Assembly (NCBI RefSeq): GCF_000735135.1
Contig: NZ_JPLZ01000002.1
Location: 536,317-600,316 of the forward strand
Reading direction: 5' to 3'
DNA: 64,000 nt
From: Chryseobacterium sp. FH1
Lineage (GTDB): Bacteria > Bacteroidota > Bacteroidia > Flavobacteriales > Weeksellaceae
This document shows positions 60,517 to 64,000 of this stretch, piece by piece. The position numbers and the translations under genes are program-made. The notes beneath the pieces were generated by a model. It was given only the letters and a program-made list of their open reading frames with translations. It searched no databases and was not told the DNA's origin. Positions within the stretch are counted from its first letter, which is position 1. Every line of letters begins with the position of its first letter.

Positions 60517-61575
60517 TTGGAAACCAACAACCAACAACCAACAACTAACAATCGCAAGGGAATTCTTCTCGTCAACCTCGGATCTCCGAGATCGACGGAC
60601 GTAAACGATGTAAAGGAATATCTGGACGAGTTCCTGATGGACGAAAAGGTCATCGATTACCGTTGGATCTTCCGCGCCCTTTTGGTTCAAGGAATCATCC
60701 TGAAAACCAGACCGAAGAAATCTGCTGAAGCTTACAAAACTGTTTGGACCGACGAAGGTTCGCCTTTGATCGTGATCTCCAAACATCTTCAGAAAAGACT
60801 TCAGGAGATCGTGGATGTTCCAGTTGGGTTGGGAATGCGCTATGCAGAACCATCAATAAAAACTGGAATCCAAGAGTTGGTAGATCAAGGCGTGACCGAA
60901 ATCTCTCTATTCCCGCTTTATCCGCAATATGCGATGAGTACCACGGAAACCGTGATCGACAAAGCTGAGGAAGTGAGACTAAAATTCTTCCCAGATATCA
61001 AGATCAATTACGTGGAGCCATTCTACGACCGCGAGATTTACATCAATGCTTTAGCTGAAAGTATCAGGGAAAAACTTCCTGCGGATTTTGATCTGTTGCA
61101 GTTTTCGTATCACGGTGTGCCGGAACGTCATATTTACAAAACCGACCCCACGAACACTTGCAATATGAATACTTGTTGCCAAAAGGAAGACAATCCTTCG
61201 CACAAATTCTGCTACAGACACCAATGTTACAAAGTGACCGAACTGGTGTGCAAAAAACTGGGATTGCCAAAAGAAAAAGTGATGGTCACCTTCCAGTCCA
61301 GACTGGGCAAAGACAAGTGGATGGAACCTTACACAGACGCTACTTTGGCAGGTCTTGGCAAAAAAGGCATCAAGAAATTGGCCATCGTTTGTCCTGCTTT
61401 TGTCTCCGATTGTCTGGAAACTTTGGAAGAGATCTCTGTGGAAGGTAAGGAGATTTTCCTTCATGGTGGTGGTGAAAGATTCGATTATATTCCCTGTCTG
61501 AACGAGGAACAAAGCTGGGTGAATGTCGTGAAAACGCTTTGTGAAGAAAAGCTGAATGATTTTTACTTTCATTAA
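60517..61575 (+). CDS. hemH: Ferrochelatase
   Basis: Inserts Fe(II) into protoporphyrin IX, the last step of protoheme synthesis. GILLVNLGSPRS opens the fold, with the catalytic His in FSYHGVPERHIYKTDP. Cysteines NTCNMNTCCQKEDNP and FCYRHQCY could bind a cluster, though this is not the usual C-terminal site. The only plausible start is the TTG at 60517, since an in-frame stop lies upstream. It adds a short repeat-encoded N-terminus (ETNNQQPTTNNRK). At 352 residues the size is normal. Confidence 0.93.
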   Translation: METNNQQPTTNNRKGILLVNLGSPRSTDVNDVKEYLDEFLMDEKVIDYRWIFRALLVQGIILKTRPKKSAEAYKTVWTDEGSPLIVISKHLQKRLQEIVDVPVGLGMRYAEPSIKTGIQELVDQGVTEISLFPLYPQYAMSTTETVIDKAEEVRLKFFPDIKINYVEPFYDREIYINALAESIREKLPADFDLLQFSYHGVPERHIYKTDPTNTCNMNTCCQKEDNPSHKFCYRHQCYKVTELVCKKLGLPKEKVMVTFQSRLGKDKWMEPYTDATLAGLGKKGIKKLAIVCPAFVSDCLETLEEISVEGKEIFLHGGGERFDYIPCLNEEQSWVNVVKTLCEEKLNDFYFH

Positions 61576-61593
61576 TCTTAATATTCAAATCTA

Positions 61594-61974
61594 ATGATTT
61601 TTAGATACGCACGACATACGCAGAATCTTAAGAAACTGATCTACTTCTACACTTCCGTTTTGGAGTTTGAAGTAATCGGGAAGTTTGAAGACCACAACGG
61701 TTATGATGGTGTTTTTTTAGGTAAAGCTGGTGAGAATTGGCATTTGGAGTTCACGCAGGACGGGAATTTGCCAGAGTCTAAGTTTGATGATGATGACATC
61801 TTAGTTTTCTATCCGGAAACCTTGGAAAAGTTTCAGAAGATCTTGACCAATCTCGAACACTTTAAAGTTCCCACTTTGACGCCCAAAAATCCTTATTGGA
61901 AAGAAAACGGCATCTGCTTCGAGGATTGCGATCATCACAAGATCATTATTTCTGACCTTAGGATTACTAAATAA
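61594..61974 (+). CDS. VOC superfamily (glyoxalase/bleomycin-resistance-like) protein
   Basis: Small metal-dependent-fold protein of unknown substrate. The 126-residue product has the paired beta-alpha-beta-beta-beta units of VOC proteins: FRYARHTQNLKKLIYFYTSV at the start, GVFLGKAGENWHLEFTQDG in the middle and NGICFEDCDHHKIIISD at the end. A His and a Glu in HLEF and an end-region acidic/His group could bind a metal. It lies 18 bases after hemH, probably in the same operon, followed by a terminator. No resistance role is implied. Confidence 0.85.
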   Translation: MIFRYARHTQNLKKLIYFYTSVLEFEVIGKFEDHNGYDGVFLGKAGENWHLEFTQDGNLPESKFDDDDILVFYPETLEKFQKILTNLEHFKVPTLTPKNPYWKENGICFEDCDHHKIIISDLRITK

Positions 61975-61978
61975 ATTA

Positions 61979-62012
61979 TAAGACTTCAATTTTCATTGGA
62001 GTCTTTTTTTGT
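61979..62012 (+). terminator. Terminator after the VOC gene
   Basis: AAGACTTCAAT faces ATTGGAGTCTT (one G-U pair) around a 4-nt loop with a T-run. Confidence 0.8.
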
Positions 62013-62088
62013 CATTTTACAAAATTCTATTAATGTAAACCCTTATTCGAAAGAGCTTCGAAAATCTCAGCCTGATAATCTTGAGGTA

Positions 62089-62126
62089 AAAAAAGATAAC
62101 AACGGAAAGCAGGTTCCTGGCTCCAA
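62089..62126 (+). repeat. Dispersed hairpin element, 3' fragment
   Basis: AAAAAAAGATAACAACGGAA followed by AGCAGGTTCCTGGCTCC matches the end of the inverted element at 47954-48066 and the late part of 14928-15040. It lies just before the stop of the outer-membrane gene at 62134. Confidence 0.7.
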
Positions 62127-62133
62127 ATATTTA

Positions 62134-63741
62134 TCAAAACCTGCTTAGGATTCCCCAATGGATTTTTATTTCATTGAATTTAAATGGGTTACCAAATTGA
62201 TTTCCGTTCGAAATCTGGAAACTCATCAACCCGACGGGAAGAAAAAAGTTGAAACCGAGACCTAAACTATACAATTTCGGTGAAATCCCCAAGGCTTTGT
62301 TGGACATTTGTCCGTACTGCGCAAAGAGGTCGAAAAAGGCTTGGTCATTGACGAGATAGCGATATTCTGCGCCGGCAAATGCGTAGAAATCGCTGATGAG
62401 ACTCTGCTCGTTGAAACCGCGCATCGAGTTCCAACCGCCAAACCTAAAAAGTTCGTTTGTGGAAAGTTCGTTCTTGGCGCTGAGCAATGCGGACTCGGCC
62501 TTGACGTTCAGATAGTGGTTTCCGGAGAGATTGAAGTTGTGCTCGGCGAAAAGAAAATATCGAATTTGGTCAAATTTTTCCTGCGTGTCGTCATAAGTGG
62601 TCTTCAGGAAATCGGCTTCCACACGGATATTGCTTTTGTTGATGAACAGCGGAATGTCGCTTCCTTCCTGATATTGGTACCAAAGTCCAATCCCTTTTTT
62701 GCTGTAATCGCGACCGCCTGTGTAGAGCGAGTCCAAAATCGCGGACGACTCGAAAGTCCCTTTGAGACCGAGTTTTTGACGTGGCGAAAGGTGATAGTAA
62801 ACCGCGGGCAAAAATTTCACATTCGCAAAAGTGGAGTCTTGGCGGAAAATATTGACGTTGACGTTCAGACCGACATTGCTTCCAAATGTGTACGGAATGT
62901 CGGTTTGCATATCGAAAGTCTGGCCTTTGTCGGGATTTCTTTGCCAGTAAACACCGATGCTTTCGAAGCTGTTGAACATATTTTTGAGCTGGACATTCAA
63001 GGTTCCGTTGACGGTGAATTTTTCGGTTTTGTCGTTTCCGAAGCCAATCATTCCGTCGAACGTGTTGGTTTTTTTCTTTTGTGTAAAGAGAAAAACCTGC
63101 GTGGAATCCTTTGTAAATAAAGTCTGAGGCGGTTTTTCCAAAGTCACGAATTGGTGATTTTGCAAAGCCTGATTCATCGAAACCAAGTTTTTGTCTTCGT
63201 AATTTTTACCGACATATTCTTTGTTCAAAGCTTTAACGAATTGTTTCGGTAAACGCGTGTAGCCTTTGTAAACGATGGCGTCGATTTTCCTTTGAGATGA
63301 TGTGACAACGGAGATTTTCACAGTAGGAATTCCATTTTCCATTTTCTGGAATTTGGTTTTCACGCGGTTGAAAGCGAAACCTTTGTTCCGGTATTTTTGA
63401 TTGATGTTCTTCTTGAGTGAATCGAGGTTTTTGGTGTATAGTTCGTTCTTTTGAAGCTTTAAATCTGAAACCAATGAGTCTGAAAATTTGACATTGGCTT
63501 TATTGAAATTCGGGCCTTTGTCATAATAGATTTCGGTGCGGTTATCTATTTTTTTGACGTCTTTCAGTTCTGTGAAGAAGTAGGAATTTTCCGTTAAAGA
63601 ATCAAGAAACTTGACTGCTTTCGCTGAATCGGAAACGATTTTTTTTACGTTGGTTTCTTTATCGATGAGCCAATATTCTTTTTTCTGCGCGTTGGAGAAA
63701 AAAGAAATAAAGAAAGCTAATATTAATAGAAAGCGGTACAA
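62134..63741 (-). CDS. Omp85/BamA-like outer-membrane protein
   Basis: Signal peptide about 1-18 (ending FFSNAQ) and a periplasmic alpha/beta region (about 20-215) with POTRA-like stretches (for example IDAIVYKGYTRLPKQFVKAL). The C-terminal barrel (about 230-535) has many amphipathic strands and ends KIHWGILSRF, with a terminal Phe as in Omp85 proteins. The conserved barrel block is near FRFGGWNSMRGFNEQSLIS (the RGF motif). At 535 residues it is shorter than BamA (about 800), so it may be a TamA- or FhaC-like relative. The client is unknown. Confidence 0.82.
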   Translation of the reverse strand: MYRFLLILAFFISFFSNAQKKEYWLIDKETNVKKIVSDSAKAVKFLDSLTENSYFFTELKDVKKIDNRTEIYYDKGPNFNKANVKFSDSLVSDLKLQKNELYTKNLDSLKKNINQKYRNKGFAFNRVKTKFQKMENGIPTVKISVVTSSQRKIDAIVYKGYTRLPKQFVKALNKEYVGKNYEDKNLVSMNQALQNHQFVTLEKPPQTLFTKDSTQVFLFTQKKKTNTFDGMIGFGNDKTEKFTVNGTLNVQLKNMFNSFESIGVYWQRNPDKGQTFDMQTDIPYTFGSNVGLNVNVNIFRQDSTFANVKFLPAVYYHLSPRQKLGLKGTFESSAILDSLYTGGRDYSKKGIGLWYQYQEGSDIPLFINKSNIRVEADFLKTTYDDTQEKFDQIRYFLFAEHNFNLSGNHYLNVKAESALLSAKNELSTNELFRFGGWNSMRGFNEQSLISDFYAFAGAEYRYLVNDQAFFDLFAQYGQMSNKALGISPKLYSLGLGFNFFLPVGLMSFQISNGNQFGNPFKFNEIKIHWGILSRF

Positions 63742-63754
63742 TTTGGATTTACGT

Positions 63755-64000
63755 CTAATTTGATAGTGAATTGTTTGAGTTGTCAGGCTGAGCGGAGTCG
63801 AAGCCTTTGTCTATGTTATCCGAATGACTACTATTTTTGCAAATAGACAATTCTTTCAGTTTCTCCCAGTTATCATTAATGATAGCTTCTTTTTTCTTTC
63901 TACTCCAGCCTTTCACTTGTTTTTCAAAAGCAATTGCTTGCTCTATTTCATTAAATTCATTGTAAAAAACCAATTGAACGGGTCTTCTGTTGTGAGTATA
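63755..64000 (-). CDS. GIY-YIG nuclease family protein (partial, 5' end off the window)
   Basis: The frame is open to base 64000, so only the C-terminal part of a GIY-YIG (UPF0213-type) protein is visible: YTHNRRPVQLVFYNEF, then EQAIAFEKQVKGWSRKKKEA and the following basic region. The first Met (63973, a TTG) is internal. The tail reads KGFDSAQPDNSN; FDSAQPD comes from the short dispersed repeat at 63782-63805. No GIY or YIG residues are in the visible part, so the family name rests on the conserved VFYNEF / AI-x-x-EKQ-x-K-x-W-x-R-x-KK region. Confidence 0.8.
   Translation of the reverse strand, partial: YTHNRRPVQLVFYNEFNEIEQAIAFEKQVKGWSRKKKEAIINDNWEKLKELSICKNSSHSDNIDKGFDSAQPDNSNNSLSN
63782..63805 (-). 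repeat. Short dispersed repeat in the GIY-YIG C-terminal coding region
   Basis: On the minus strand GGCTTCGACTCCGCTCAGCC then TGAC encodes G-F-D-S-A-Q-P-D. It is the same core as at 14061, 14791, 39388 and 48004, and it is read in the same frame as in the GH3-family gene. Confidence 0.85.

Noticed and set aside
62308-63120. 270-codon plus-strand ORF inside the Omp85-like gene
   Set aside because: Antisense shadow; no independent promoter or recognisable domain.

Overview
The window is chromosomal DNA from an AT-rich member of the Bacteroidota, most likely class Flavobacteriia and close to Chryseobacterium/Epilithonimonas (Weeksellaceae). Four things point there. Several family types are typical of the group (GLPGLI, DUF4421, a Rossmann/DUF2520 protein, an ABC permease fused to an M1 peptidase). 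Promoters match the Bacteroidota primary-sigma pattern (-33 TTTG, -7 TAnnTTTG). Shine-Dalgarno sites are largely absent. Dispersed palindromic repeats of the kind common in flavobacterial genomes are frequent. The placement is inferred from family knowledge; no 16S or other marker RNA lies in the window.

Layout. 1-4.6 kb: cell-shape operon mreC (5' end off the window)-mreD-mrdA-rodA. 4.7-9.5 kb: periplasmic M48 protease, secreted GH13 amylase, ABC-F ATPase, smpB. 9.5-12.6 kb: OmpA-family porin with thrombospondin-3 repeats, YebC, ribosomal proteins L27 and L21. 13-20.5 kb: GH3 amido-synthetase-like enzyme, MFS exporter, YdcF protein, phosphoglucosamine mutase and a DUF4421 protein flanked by two toxin-antitoxin pairs. 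20.5-25 kb: ferrous-iron operon feoA-feoB plus a 46-residue Cys-rich protein, a GLPGLI protein and a DUF2520 protein. 25-26.7 kb: ECF sigma factor, probable anti-sigma and an exported Spy-like protein. 26.8-32.8 kb: PpiD foldase, MlaD protein, a two-gene Fe-S redox module and a conserved protein of unknown role. 32.8-37.4 kb: small glycan locus (GT4, amidotransferase-like, flippase) and a lipoprotein.

37.5-50 kb: serS, a PIF1-like helicase with a helix-turn-helix, ruvC, a double-domain M16 peptidase, a membrane AraC regulator with a serine hydrolase, guaB. 50-58.5 kb: DUF4407 protein, ABC permease/M1 peptidase fusion with its ATPase, lipoprotein, YihY protein, gamma-carbonic anhydrase. 58.4-64 kb: exported protein, triple-domain NifU, hemH, VOC protein, Omp85-type protein and the 3' part of a GIY-YIG gene.

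Most genes are housekeeping or envelope functions in short operons. No tRNA, rRNA, insertion sequence, prophage or CRISPR array was recognised. The most unusual content is a set of related dispersed repeats in the gaps (7.1, 12.7, 14.7-15.0, 48.0, 51.5 and 62.1 kb). One short repeat (core GACTCCGCTCAG) is also read in frame as Asp-Ser-Ala-Gln inside a GH3 enzyme and in the tail of a GIY-YIG protein. No clearly new multi-gene system stands out. The better candidates for unexplored biology are the repeat family, the asymmetric ABC-F protein, the permease/peptidase fusion, the PpiD-MlaD-FeS locus and the GT4/AsnB-like/flippase locus.
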